A stretch of DNA of 64,000 bases, taken from NCBI GenBank assembly GCA_016718385.1, contig JADKDK010000004.1, positions 310,001-374,000 on the forward strand. The letters are read 5' to 3'. Source of the DNA: Gammaproteobacteria bacterium. GTDB taxonomy: Bacteria; Pseudomonadota; Gammaproteobacteria; Pseudomonadales; UBA5518. A model generated the notes under the pieces. That model was not told where the DNA came from. It did not search any database and was given only the letters and a program-made list of their open reading frames with translations. The translations under genes were made by a program, and so were the position numbers. Positions 8,539 through 18,073 of the stretch are shown piece after piece (position 1 is the stretch's first letter; each line of letters starts with the position of its first letter).

Positions 8539-9426
8539 ATGCCCCTGTCGGCGTACATCCTGTATTTCACCACCGTGCTGATCTGGGGTTCGACCTGGCT
8601 CGCGATCAAGTTCCAGCTCGGGGACATCGATCCGCTGGTCTCGGTGATCTACCGCTTCGGTCTCGCGTCGATACTGCTGTTCGTCTGGTGCGTACTGGCG
8701 CGCGCGCGGCTCAGGCTCACGCCGCGCCAGCACTTCTTCATCGCGTTGCAGGGCGCCTGCCTGTTCGGGCTCAACTACTGGCTGGTGTACTGGTCCGAGG
8801 TCTACCTCACGAGCGGCGTGGTGGCGGTGATATTCGCCACCATGGTGTTCATGAATTTCTTCAACGCGGCGCTGTTCCTGAAACGCCCCCTGGTGCCGGC
8901 GGTGTTTTTCGGCGGGCTGATCGGCATCGGCGGTGTCGCGCTGCTTTTCTGGCCCGAGTTCGGCAGGCTGAGCATCGATGACACCGCGCTGCGCGGTCTG
9001 TTGCTGGCGCTGGCCTCGACCTACGTGGCCTCGCTCGGCAGCATCCTGGCCACGCGCAATGCGGTCTTCGGGCTGAAGGTGATCACGGTGAACGCCTGGG
9101 GCATGTTCTACGGCACGGCGCTGCTCACGCTCGCGGCGCTCGTCACCGGGGCCGAGTTCCGTTTTCCCGCCGGCCTGCCGTATACCGCCTCGTTGCTGTA
9201 CCTGTCGGTGTTCGGCTCGATCGTCGCCTTCGGTGCCTTCCTGCGCCTGATCGCGCTGATCGGCCCGGAACGCGCGGGCTACAACGCGATGATGACGCCG
9301 GTGGTCGCGCTGCTGCTCTCGACGCTGTTCGAGGGCTACCAGTGGACGCTGCCCGCCGTGGCCGGGCTGGTGCTGATCGTGCTGGGCAACGCGCTGGTGC
9401 TGCGCCGCCCGGCCGGTTCGTCTTGA
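8539..9426 (+). CDS. EamA/DMT-superfamily transporter
   Basis: This is a 295-residue inner-membrane protein with about ten transmembrane helices arranged as two EamA repeats. The first begins YFTTVLIWGSTWLAIKF, the classical N-terminal EamA signature. The second ends with the helix AVAGLVLIVLGNALVLRR. Such proteins usually export metabolites or amino acids, but the substrate is unknown here. It begins just after repeat copy 1 and is followed 63 bp later by an enoyl-CoA hydratase gene. Confidence 0.85.
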   Translation: MPLSAYILYFTTVLIWGSTWLAIKFQLGDIDPLVSVIYRFGLASILLFVWCVLARARLRLTPRQHFFIALQGACLFGLNYWLVYWSEVYLTSGVVAVIFATMVFMNFFNAALFLKRPLVPAVFFGGLIGIGGVALLFWPEFGRLSIDDTALRGLLLALASTYVASLGSILATRNAVFGLKVITVNAWGMFYGTALLTLAALVTGAEFRFPAGLPYTASLLYLSVFGSIVAFGAFLRLIALIGPERAGYNAMMTPVVALLLSTLFEGYQWTLPAVAGLVLIVLGNALVLRRPAGSS

Positions 9427-9489
9427 CAAGCGCCGCCGGCGCGGCGACTTTCCGCACTGCACACTTCCCTGACCAGCCGGAGACCCGCG

Positions 9490-10266
9490 ATGAGTGATTT
9501 CGAGACCGTGCGCTACGCCGTGGACCAGGGCGTGGCGCTGATCACGCTGAACCGCCCCGCGGTGATGAATGCCTTCAACGGCCAGATGCGCCGCGAGCTG
9601 CTGGCCGCGGTGCGCCGCGCCATCGACGATGCCGCGGTGCGCGTGGTCGTGCTGACCGGCGAGGGGCGCGGCTTCAGCGCCGGCGCCGATCTCGCCGATG
9701 GCATCCCGCCGCTGGTGCAGCAGCAGATCGACGAGGAGTACAAGCCGGTGCTGATGGCGATCAGCGAGGCGCCCAAGCCCTTCATCAGCGCGGTGAACGG
9801 CGCGGCCGCCGGCATCGGCAGTTCCTTTGCGATGGCCTGCGACCTCACGGTGATGGCCGACAACGCCTACATCTACCAGGCGTTCATGGCGATAGCGCTG
9901 GTGCCCGACGGGGGCGCCACCTGGCACCTGGTACGCCAGCTCGGGCGCAAGCGCGCCTTCGAGGTGATCGTGGAAGGCGAGAGGATGAGCGCCGCGCGCT
10001 GCCTCGAGCTCGGACTGGCGAACCGCGTTGTGCCCGCCGAGCGCCTGCTGGAGGAGACGCTGGCCTGGGCGCGCGCGATCGCTAAGAAGGCGCCGCTGGC
10101 ACTGCGCTACTCGAAGGAGGCGCTGAACAAGGCCATGCAGCTCGACCTGGCGGACACGATTTCCTACGAGGCCAAGCTGCAGAACATCACCTTCATCAGC
10201 GAGGACACCCGCGAGGGTGTGCAGGCCTTCTTCGAGAAGCGCCCGCCGGTGTTCAAGGGTCACTGA
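9490..10266 (+). CDS. Enoyl-CoA hydratase/isomerase family protein, PaaG-like
   Basis: This is a crotonase-fold enzyme (258 aa) acting on acyl-CoA thioesters. The two oxyanion-hole segments are visible as GRGFSAGADLAD (about 58-69) and AVNGAAAGIGSSFAMACDL (about 100-118). The second catalytic position is Asp in LVPDGGATWHLVRQLGRKRA rather than the Glu of true hydratases. That Asp-containing segment is typical of PaaG-type 1,2-epoxyphenylacetyl-CoA isomerases and delta3-delta2 enoyl-CoA isomerases, so isomerisation is a likelier role than hydration. A GGAGA ribosome site precedes the start. The next gene is 35 bp downstream. Confidence 0.85.
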   Translation: MSDFETVRYAVDQGVALITLNRPAVMNAFNGQMRRELLAAVRRAIDDAAVRVVVLTGEGRGFSAGADLADGIPPLVQQQIDEEYKPVLMAISEAPKPFISAVNGAAAGIGSSFAMACDLTVMADNAYIYQAFMAIALVPDGGATWHLVRQLGRKRAFEVIVEGERMSAARCLELGLANRVVPAERLLEETLAWARAIAKKAPLALRYSKEALNKAMQLDLADTISYEAKLQNITFISEDTREGVQAFFEKRPPVFKGH

Positions 10267-10301
10267 ATTTCCCGAAACCAGTCGCCAGGAGAAATCCAAT
10301 A

Positions 10302-10745
10302 ATGAGCACGCCGACCTTTGCCCAGCTGAAGAACTGGGCCGACAACTACGTGAAGCTGTGGAACGCGGGCGACCGCGCGGCCTGGGCCGCCAACTGGCGC
10401 GCGGTGGCGCCCGGCGAATTCAGCATGCTCGACCCGGTGGGCACGCCGATGAAGCACGGCTTCCAGCACTGCGCGCTGGATTCCTACGACCTGTTCCAGC
10501 CCACCGTGCGCTTTCGCGTCCACCCCGGCAGCCTGTTCATCTGCGGCAACGAGGTCGCGTGGCTGCTGGAGAACCACTTCCGGGAAGGCGGCGAGGAGCG
10601 CTTCGCCTACAGCATCGAGACCTACCGCTTCGAACCCGACGGCTCGGTGGTGATCCGCACCTACTACAAGGTGCCCGCGCACGCGGCCGGCGACCTCGGC
10701 AAGCTGTTCGAAACCTACCTGCCGGACAGTCCCGCGGGCGCCTGA
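10302..10745 (+). CDS. SnoaL-like/NTF2-fold protein
   Basis: This is a 147-residue protein of the cone-shaped NTF2 superfamily. The opening pattern AQLKNWADNYVKLWNAGDRAAW and the final strands SVVIRTYYKVPA are typical of SnoaL-like (polyketide cyclase, limonene-epoxide hydrolase, ketosteroid isomerase-like) proteins. It follows the PaaG-like gene by 35 bp with an AGGAGAA ribosome site, so the two probably form an operon. No catalytic assignment is possible from sequence. Confidence 0.75.
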   Translation: MSTPTFAQLKNWADNYVKLWNAGDRAAWAANWRAVAPGEFSMLDPVGTPMKHGFQHCALDSYDLFQPTVRFRVHPGSLFICGNEVAWLLENHFREGGEERFAYSIETYRFEPDGSVVIRTYYKVPAHAAGDLGKLFETYLPDSPAGA

Positions 10746-10769
10746 AGTCACCAACTCCAGCTCCGATCC

Positions 10770-10914
10770 GGCGCGCCGAGGGGCGGGCCCGGTCCGCTCG
10801 CGGCCGCCACCCGCACATCCATGTGCGGGCGGCTACGCGTGTTGCCGAAATCGCTCCCGGCGATTTCGGCATCCACAGGTCCGCTCGCGGACCAGGCCCG
10901 CCCCTCGTCACGCC
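10770..10914. repeat. Dispersed repeat family B, copy 2
   Basis: This 145-bp element lies directly after the SnoaL-like gene. Near-symmetric ends (GGCGCGCCGAGGGGCGGGCC and GGCCCGCCCCTCGTCACGCC) enclose a CCCGCACAT/ATGTGCGGG hairpin at 10810-10829. They also enclose the conserved 37-bp core (10839-10875) with its GCCGAAATCGC stem. It shows what an intact copy looks like: nested hairpins inside inverted ends, with no open frame. Confidence 0.85.
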
Positions 10915-11033
10915 TGCCGTTGGTCGTTCACGATCCGCTTTTAGTTTCGACGCAAGCAGCGAGATTCAGCGGTGGTTTTCCTGCTTTGCTCAAATGGCGC
11001 TCGAACCATGAACGGGGCGTACCACCGCGGCAG

Positions 11034-11145
11034 CCCGTGCCACGCTGGTTCTCATGCGAGGACCGTCTGCGGCATGGATGCCGCAGTCGAGCCCACAGGG
11101 ACGTGTTTACGGCGTGTCCGAGCAGGAGAGCCAGCGTGGCACGGG
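11034..11145. repeat. Long inverted repeat with central palindrome
   Basis: Perfect 15-bp inverted arms (CCCGTGCCACGCTGG at 11034-11048, CCAGCGTGGCACGGG at 11131-11145) enclose 82 bp that contain a second palindrome (TGCGGCAT-GG-ATGCCGCA, 11068-11085). It sits between repeat copy 2 and the 3' end of the arsenic operon. It could be a REP-type composite, a transcription barrier or a structured RNA. There is no gene in the 10746-11218 gap apart from these two elements. Confidence 0.6.
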
Positions 11146-11218
11146 CGGGCAGAAACCGCAGACAAACCCTGCGTGCCACGCATATGTTTGAGGCGCCAAC
11201 ACTTCGTGCTGGCTCTGG

Positions 11219-11464
11219 CTACGCCTTGGCCGCCTCCAGCCACTCGCGGATTTCCGCCTGCGTCGGGATGCGCCCGCTGCTCACCAGCTTTTCGTTGATG
11301 ACCAGTCCCGGCGTCGCGATCAGGTCGTAGGCCATGATGTCCTTCATAGCGGAGACCTTGAGTACTTGCACCTCGATGCCGCTGCCGCTCGCGGCTTCGC
11401 GCGCCACGGCCTCGAGCTTCTTGCAGTTGGCGCAGCCCGGTCCCAGTACCTTTAGCGTCAGCAT
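11219..11464 (-). CDS. Thioredoxin-like small CxxC protein (MTH895/redox-active disulfide type)
   Basis: This is an 81-residue thioredoxin-fold protein. It has the strand-turn MLTLKVLGPGCANCKKLEAV with a CANC redox motif at Cys11/Cys14, and the cis-Pro region DLIATPGLVINEKLVSSGRI. It is the last gene of the arsenic operon, 38 bp downstream of the COG0701 permease. This permease plus mini-thioredoxin pairing recurs in many bacteria and suggests thiol delivery or reduction of a metalloid or metal for the permease; that role is inferred. An AGAAAT stretch precedes the ATG, with no strong ribosome site. Confidence 0.85.
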   Translation of the reverse strand: MLTLKVLGPGCANCKKLEAVAREAASGSGIEVQVLKVSAMKDIMAYDLIATPGLVINEKLVSSGRIPTQAEIREWLEAAKA

Positions 11465-11502
11465 GTGATTTCTCCGGATCGTCGTGAGGAAAGAAGCAAT
11501 CG

Positions 11503-12951
11503 TCAGGTCGCGTGGCTCCCGGGAGTGACGCGCTCGTGCAGTCGGTTGACCGTCAACGCCAGCGCGGCAACGAAGCCGAGCGTCCCCAGCACGAGAAACC
11601 AGCGGTTCGCGCCGTCGATCCACGCCCCGTAGATCAGGCCCGCCGCGATGCTGAACAGCGCAACCCAGCCCACGTAGGCCGCGGTCTTGGGCCGTCCGAT
11701 CACGGCGGCCACCATCAGCATGCTCTGCAGGCTGAGCTCGGGGTCGGCCATCAGGTAGGCCAGCAGCGGTCCGGGATGCATGCCGAGGTCGAGGAACATG
11801 CGCGCCACCGGCACTTCCACCAGTGACGGGAAGTACATGAACACGCCGAACACCACGGCCACCGCGTTGGCGAAGAGGTCGTTCTGTCCCGCGAGCGACT
11901 CGATCCACTCGGGGCGGATGAGCTGGCGCGCCACGCCGACCAGGAACACGCCGATGATCAACAGCGGGAAGATCTGTTTCACGAAGCGCCAGGATTCCCA
12001 GAGCCACGCGCGCCACAGTTGCGCATCCAGCCGCCTGCCGTAGTGAAATATCGCGAGCAGGGCTGCCGCCACCGCGCAGAAGCGCCCGGTGATTTCCAGC
12101 GCCAGCCCGCCGTCGCGGGGCCTGAGCCCCAGCGTTGCCACCAGCAGCGTCGCGGCGGAGAGTCCCAGCGCGACCCACGTCCAGCGGTTTGCACCTTCGA
12201 CGATGTCGTCCAGGCCTTGCTTCGCGCTCACGGCGATCAGCACCAGCAACGCAATCAGCACCGAGCCCTGGAAGCTCACGCCTTCCTCGCCTTTCGCCGC
12301 ATCGAAGGGCACCCAGCGCAACAGTGTGTCCTGCCACGGTTCGACCCACGACAGGGGCAGGTGCACCGAGGCGAGCGTGGCGGTGAGCGGCCAGAGCTTC
12401 AGCGTGCCGGCCACCAGCAGCGCCAGCAGCGCCAGCAGCAGCCGCATGGCCACCGGATCGATGCGGGCCTGTTCGGCGAACAGCGCATCGGTCTGGCGGT
12501 CGTGGCGCAGGTCGTCGCGCCAGAACAGCAGGGCCATGAGCAGGCCGATGCCGATGCCGAACAGCAGGCACAGCAGGAAGCGCGCGGCCGCGAACTCCAG
12601 CCCCAGCACGCTGCCGGTATAGGCGATCGCCATGATGTTGCCCGCCGGCGCGAAGAACAGGAAAGTTGTCGCCGGACCGATGCCCGCGCCCTTGCGATAC
12701 ACGCCCGCGAACAGCGGCACGATGGTGCAGGAACACACTGCCAGCAATGAGCCCGCTGCGGCCGCCGCCGGATAGGAGATGTGTCCTGGCGTACCGCGTC
12801 CGAGCCAGCGCGTGATGCTCTGCTTGGGGATCAACGCCGCCATCGCGCCGGCGATAAAGAACGCCGGCACCAGGCACAGCAGCACGTGCGCCGCGAGGTA
12901 GGCGGCGAGATTGCCGAGGCCGCCGTTCAGCAAATGCAGCAGATGATCCAT
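11503..12951 (-). CDS. COG0701 (DUF318/ArsP-like) permease
   Basis: This is a 482-residue inner-membrane protein with about ten to twelve helices in two halves. The first half carries the conserved LLAVCSCTIVPLFAGVYRKG signature with a CxC pair (about Cys73 and Cys75). The second half has the matching FMYFPSLVEVPVARMFLDLG segment. Relatives include ArsP, which expels trivalent organoarsenicals, and the SO_0444-type Cu/Zn exporter. Its place after acr3 and the ATPase, and before the CxxC thioredoxin, supports a metalloid or organoarsenical efflux role. The specific substrate is uncertain. Confidence 0.82.
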   Translation of the reverse strand: MDHLLHLLNGGLGNLAAYLAAHVLLCLVPAFFIAGAMAALIPKQSITRWLGRGTPGHISYPAAAAAGSLLAVCSCTIVPLFAGVYRKGAGIGPATTFLFFAPAGNIMAIAYTGSVLGLEFAAARFLLCLLFGIGIGLLMALLFWRDDLRHDRQTDALFAEQARIDPVAMRLLLALLALLVAGTLKLWPLTATLASVHLPLSWVEPWQDTLLRWVPFDAAKGEEGVSFQGSVLIALLVLIAVSAKQGLDDIVEGANRWTWVALGLSAATLLVATLGLRPRDGGLALEITGRFCAVAAALLAIFHYGRRLDAQLWRAWLWESWRFVKQIFPLLIIGVFLVGVARQLIRPEWIESLAGQNDLFANAVAVVFGVFMYFPSLVEVPVARMFLDLGMHPGPLLAYLMADPELSLQSMLMVAAVIGRPKTAAYVGWVALFSIAAGLIYGAWIDGANRWFLVLGTLGFVAALALTVNRLHERVTPGSHAT

Positions 12952-12979
12952 GGCCCGCAGCCTCCGCTTGCCCGGTTTC

Positions 12980-15779
12980 TCAGCGCGTGCGTCCGCGTTC
13001 CGCGCCGCGGATCACCAGTTTGCGCGCCTCGCTGTACCAGAGCACGGCGCTGGCCAGCCCGGCGCAGCTGAGCCATTCATCGGCTGCCAGCGGCGCCGTG
13101 CCGAACGCGATATTGCCCGCCGGCAGGTGCACCACGGCCACCTGCAGCAGCACCGCCAGCGCCACGCTGCCCCACAGCCAGGGGTTGTGGAACAGGCCGT
13201 GGAATGCACTGGCGCTCTCCGAGCGCGCATTGAAGCAGTTGAACAGTTGCGCGAACACCAGCGTCGTGAAGCCCGCCGTGCGCGCGGTGTCCAGGTCGTG
13301 GCTGCCCTCGACGAGGCCACCGGGCAGGTGGAGGTCGATGCAGAACAGGGTCGCGAGCGCCATCACCAGCCCGACCTGCAGCACGCCGGACCACATCTGC
13401 GCGTCGATGACGCGATCCTGCAGTCGGCGCGGCGGGCGCGCCATCACGTCGTCGCTCTGCGGATCCACGCCCATGGCGAGCGCAGGGCCGGAGTCGGTGA
13501 TCAGGTTGATCCACAGGATCTGGGTGGCGAGCAGCGGCAGCGCCAGTTCGCCGCCGCTGCCCTGCAGCCCGATCAGGGAAGCTCCGATCACGCCGAGGAA
13601 CACCGTCAGCACCTCGCCCATGTTCGAGGAGAGCAGGTAACGCAGGAACTTGCGGATATTGGCGAAGATGCCACGGCCCTCGCGCACCGCGGCGACGATG
13701 GTGGCGAAGTTGTCGTCGGCCAGGACCATCCGCGCCGCCTCCCGGGTGACCTCGGTGCCGGTGATGCCCATCGCCACGCCGATGTCGGCGGACTTCAGCG
13801 CCGGTGCGTCATTGACGCCGTCGCCGGTCATCGCGACCACGTTGCCGTCGGCCTGCAAGGCATCGACGATACGCAGCTTGTGGGCGGGCGCGACGCGCGC
13901 GTACACCGAGGTGCTGCGCACCACCTGCGCGAAAGCGGCATCGTCGAGCGCGTCGAGTTCCGCCCCGCTGAGTGCGCGCATGCCCGGTGCCACGATGCCG
14001 AGATCGGCCGCGATGCGCGCCGCGGTGCGCGGGTGGTCGCCGGTGATCATGATCACGCGGATGCCGGCACGCTGGGCCTCGCGGATCGCGGGCGCGGCCT
14101 CCTCGCGCGGCGGGTCGATGATGCCCACGGTGCCCACGAAGACCAGGCCGTGCTCGAGCGCCTCGCCCGCCCGGGCGTCCTCGCCGGGACCGAGCGGGCG
14201 GTAGGCCACCGCGAGCGTGCGCAGCGCCTCGTCCGTGAGCCGGTCCACCGCGGCCAGCGCGGCCGCGCGCAGACTCTCGTCGAGCGGCACGATATCCATG
14301 CCGAGCCGCGCATGGGTGCAGCGCCCGAGCAGCACGTCGGGCGCGCCCTTGCTGATCAGCAGCAGGCGGTCGCCGTCCTCGTGGTCGATTGCGAGCGTGG
14401 ACATCATCTTGCGCTCGGAGGTGAAGGGAATCTCCGCGATGCGCTCGAAGCGCCGGCCGCGCCATTCCTGCAGGTTCAGCTTGCGTTCGGCCACGAGGAA
14501 GGCGGCCTCGGTGGGGTCGCCGTGGATCTCCCAGGCGCCCTCGCTATCCTGGCGCAGGTCCGCATTGCCCGCGAGGCTGCCGCCGCTCAGGAGCACCACG
14601 TGCTCGCTGTGCAGCGCGCCTGAGGTGAGTTCGCGGCCCTCGTGCTCGACGCGTCCGCGCGGGGTGTAGCCGACACCGGTGATGCGCGTGCTGCCCGATC
14701 CGGTCACCGCGCGCTCGATGGTCATCTCGGAGCGCGTCAGCGTGCCGGTCTTGTCGGTGCAGATCACCGAGGCCGAGCCCAGCGTCTCCACCGAGGAGAG
14801 CTTCTTCACGATGGCCCGGTGCTTCGTCATGCGCTGCACGCCGATCGCCAGCACCACCGAGAGGATTGCCGGCAGGCCTTCGGGCACCGCCGCCACGGCG
14901 AGGCTCACGCCGAGCAGCAGCACCGCGACCACGTCGGCGGGGCCCCGTATTTCCGCCAGTGCGAGCACGGTGCCCACCACGACCACGGCGATCGCGATCA
15001 CCGCGATCCCGAGCATGCGCCCGATCCGGCGCACCTCCTCCTGCAGCGGGGTCGGTTCCTCGACCGTCGCGTCCAGCAGGCTCGCGATCGTACCCATCTC
15101 GGTGGCCATGCCGGTCGCGGTCACGATGGCGAGCCCGGTGCCCTGCGCGACGGCCGTGCCCTTGAACACCATGTTGCTGCGATCGCCGAGCGCGGCAGGT
15201 GCCGCGAGCGTCGCGGTGTCCTTCAGTACCGCGACGCTCTCGCCGGTGAGCGAGGCTTCCAGCACGCGCAGCGCGTTTGCCTGCAGCAGGCGCGCGTCCG
15301 CGCCGATGCTGTCGCCCTCGCCGAGCACCAGCAGGTCGCCGCGCACCAGTTCCGCGCTCGGCACGCGCAGCACCTGGCCGTCGCGCAGCACCGAGGAGGT
15401 GACCGCCGTCATCTTCGCGAGAGCGGCGGCGGCGTTTTCCGAGCGCGCCTGCTGCACGAAGCCGAGAGCCGCATTCAGCACCACGATCGCGAGGATCACG
15501 ATCGCGTCCACGGGCAGGCCCCGCATGCCCTCGAGGCGCCAGGCGACCAGCGTTATCACGACCGCGGCCAGCAACAGGTAGATCAGCGGATCCCGGAAGT
15601 GCGCGAGAATGCGCCGCCACAGCGGGTCGGGCGGCACGGTGCGCAACTCGTTGCGCCCGTCGCGCAGCAGCCGGCGCGCGGCCTCGGCGGCGCTGAGCCC
15701 GCGCTCGGGGTCCGTGGCCAACGCCGCGGCAGCGGCATCGGGCGCCAGCAGCGAGGGATCGGTGAGCGAGTCGCGCGGT

Positions 15780-15793
<14 letters not shown>
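12980..15793 (-). CDS. P2-type cation-transporting ATPase (PMR1/SERCA-like)
   Basis: This is a 937-residue ATP-driven cation pump. It has an N-terminal cation-ATPase domain (about 20-90), the TGES actuator motif (about 183), the phosphorylated Asp in CTDKTGTLT (D347) and the hinge motif TGDGVNDAP. The helix-4 ion motif VPEGLPA (about 303-309) and a helix-6 segment ILWINLITDSGPALAMG belong to the Ca2+/Mn2+-type P2A group rather than the CPC heavy-metal group. It overlaps the end of acr3 by 14 bp and precedes the COG0701 permease by 28 bp, so it is transcribed within the arsenic operon, an unusual partner whose ion is unknown. Confidence 0.88.
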
Positions 15794-16799
<1,006 letters not shown>

Positions 16800-16853
16800 A
16801 CCGGACTCCCCTGGTGAATGTGCCGGTCAACGCCGGCGCACGCATTGCTGTCG

Positions 16854-18068
16854 CTAGCCGACACCGCGTAGCGCCTCAGGACAGTGCCGCGGCAGTGCGA
16901 CCGAGATCAGCGCCGCCGCTGCCACGAACGCCGCCGAGATCCACAGGCAGGCCATCAGCCCGCTCACCTGGAACACCCAGCCCGAGAGCACGGTGCCGAC
17001 CAGGCGCCCGAGCGCATTCGCCATGTAGTAGAAGCCCACGTCCAGCGAGACGCCGTCCTCGCGTGCGTAGCTCACGATCAGGTAGCTGTGCAGCGCGGAG
17101 TTCACCGCGAACAGCGCGCCGAAGAGCAGCAGCCCGCCGAGCAGGCTGGCCTGCGGCGCGATATTGGCTCCCAACGCCAGCGCGATCAGCGCCGGCGCGA
17201 GCGCCAGCGCCGCGGCCCAGCCGAAGGCGTCGCGCCCGTCGGCGCGGGTGCGCGTGATGCGCGGAGCCAGCGCCTGCACCACGCCGTAGCCGATGATCCA
17301 CAGCGCGAGGAAGCCGCCGACGCGCGCGTGATCCCAGCCGAAGGCGCTCGCCAGATACACCGGCAGCGCCACCACGAACCACACGTCGCGCGCCCCGAAC
17401 AGGAATACGCGCGCCGCTGCCAGCACGTTGACCGCGCGGCTTCGCGAGAAGATGTCGCGGAACTTCGGCTTGTTCTTCGCCTTGCCCAGATCCGCGTGCA
17501 GCGTCAGCATGCTGCCGATCCACACCAGTGCCAGCGCCGCGGCCATCGCGGCCACGGCGCCGCGAAAGCCCGCGAGCTCGAGCAGAGCACCGCCGAGGAA
17601 GAAGCCCGCGCCCTTCAGCGCGTTCTTCGAGCCGGTGAGCGCCGCCACCCAGCGGTACAGCGCGCCCTCGGCGCCGGCGGGCACCAGCAGCTTCACCGCG
17701 CTCTTGGCGCTCATCTTGTTGAGATCCTTCGCGATGCCCGAGAGCGCCTGCGCCGCCATCACCCACGGCACCGTCAGTGCGGCAGCCGGCACCAGCAGCA
17801 TCGCGAGTGCGACGATCTGCAGCCCGAGCCCGATGTGCATGGTGCGATTCAGTCCCAGATGCGCCCCCAGCCAGCCGCCGACCAGGTTGGTCACGATGCC
17901 GAAGAACTCGTAGAACAGGAACAGCAGCGCGATCTCGAGCGGCCGGTAGCCGAGCGCGTGGAAATGCAGCACCACCAGCATGCGCAGCGCGCCGTCGGTG
18001 AGCGTGAAGGCCCAGTAGTTGCCGGTGACCAGCAGGTACTGGCGCACTTCCCGCGTCATGGCGAGCAT
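16854..18068 (-). CDS. arsJ: ArsJ, 1-arseno-3-phosphoglycerate exporter (MFS)
   Basis: This is a 404-residue, twelve-helix major-facilitator protein. Its N-terminus VRQYLLVTGNYWAFTLTDGA and the segment DLNKMSAKSAVKLLVPAGAE are diagnostic for ArsJ, which exports the labile 1-arseno-3-phosphoglycerate made from arsenate by a dedicated GAPDH. The gene begins 5 bp after the GAPDH stop, matching the ArsJ-GAPDH partnership described in Pseudomonas aeruginosa DK2. A second in-frame ATG lies three codons on (18059); the first is used because of its spacing. Confidence 0.93.
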   Translation of the reverse strand: MLAMTREVRQYLLVTGNYWAFTLTDGALRMLVVLHFHALGYRPLEIALLFLFYEFFGIVTNLVGGWLGAHLGLNRTMHIGLGLQIVALAMLLVPAAALTVPWVMAAQALSGIAKDLNKMSAKSAVKLLVPAGAEGALYRWVAALTGSKNALKGAGFFLGGALLELAGFRGAVAAMAAALALVWIGSMLTLHADLGKAKNKPKFRDIFSRSRAVNVLAAARVFLFGARDVWFVVALPVYLASAFGWDHARVGGFLALWIIGYGVVQALAPRITRTRADGRDAFGWAAALALAPALIALALGANIAPQASLLGGLLLFGALFAVNSALHSYLIVSYAREDGVSLDVGFYYMANALGRLVGTVLSGWVFQVSGLMACLWISAAFVAAAALISVALPRHCPEALRGVG

Positions 18069-18073
18069 GGGCC

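Noticed and set aside
8482..10299. A 605-codon minus-strand open frame opposite the exporter and crotonase genes
   Set aside because: It is His/Arg/Gln-rich, low in family-like motifs, and antisense to two well-supported genes; typical of shadow frames in GC-rich DNA.
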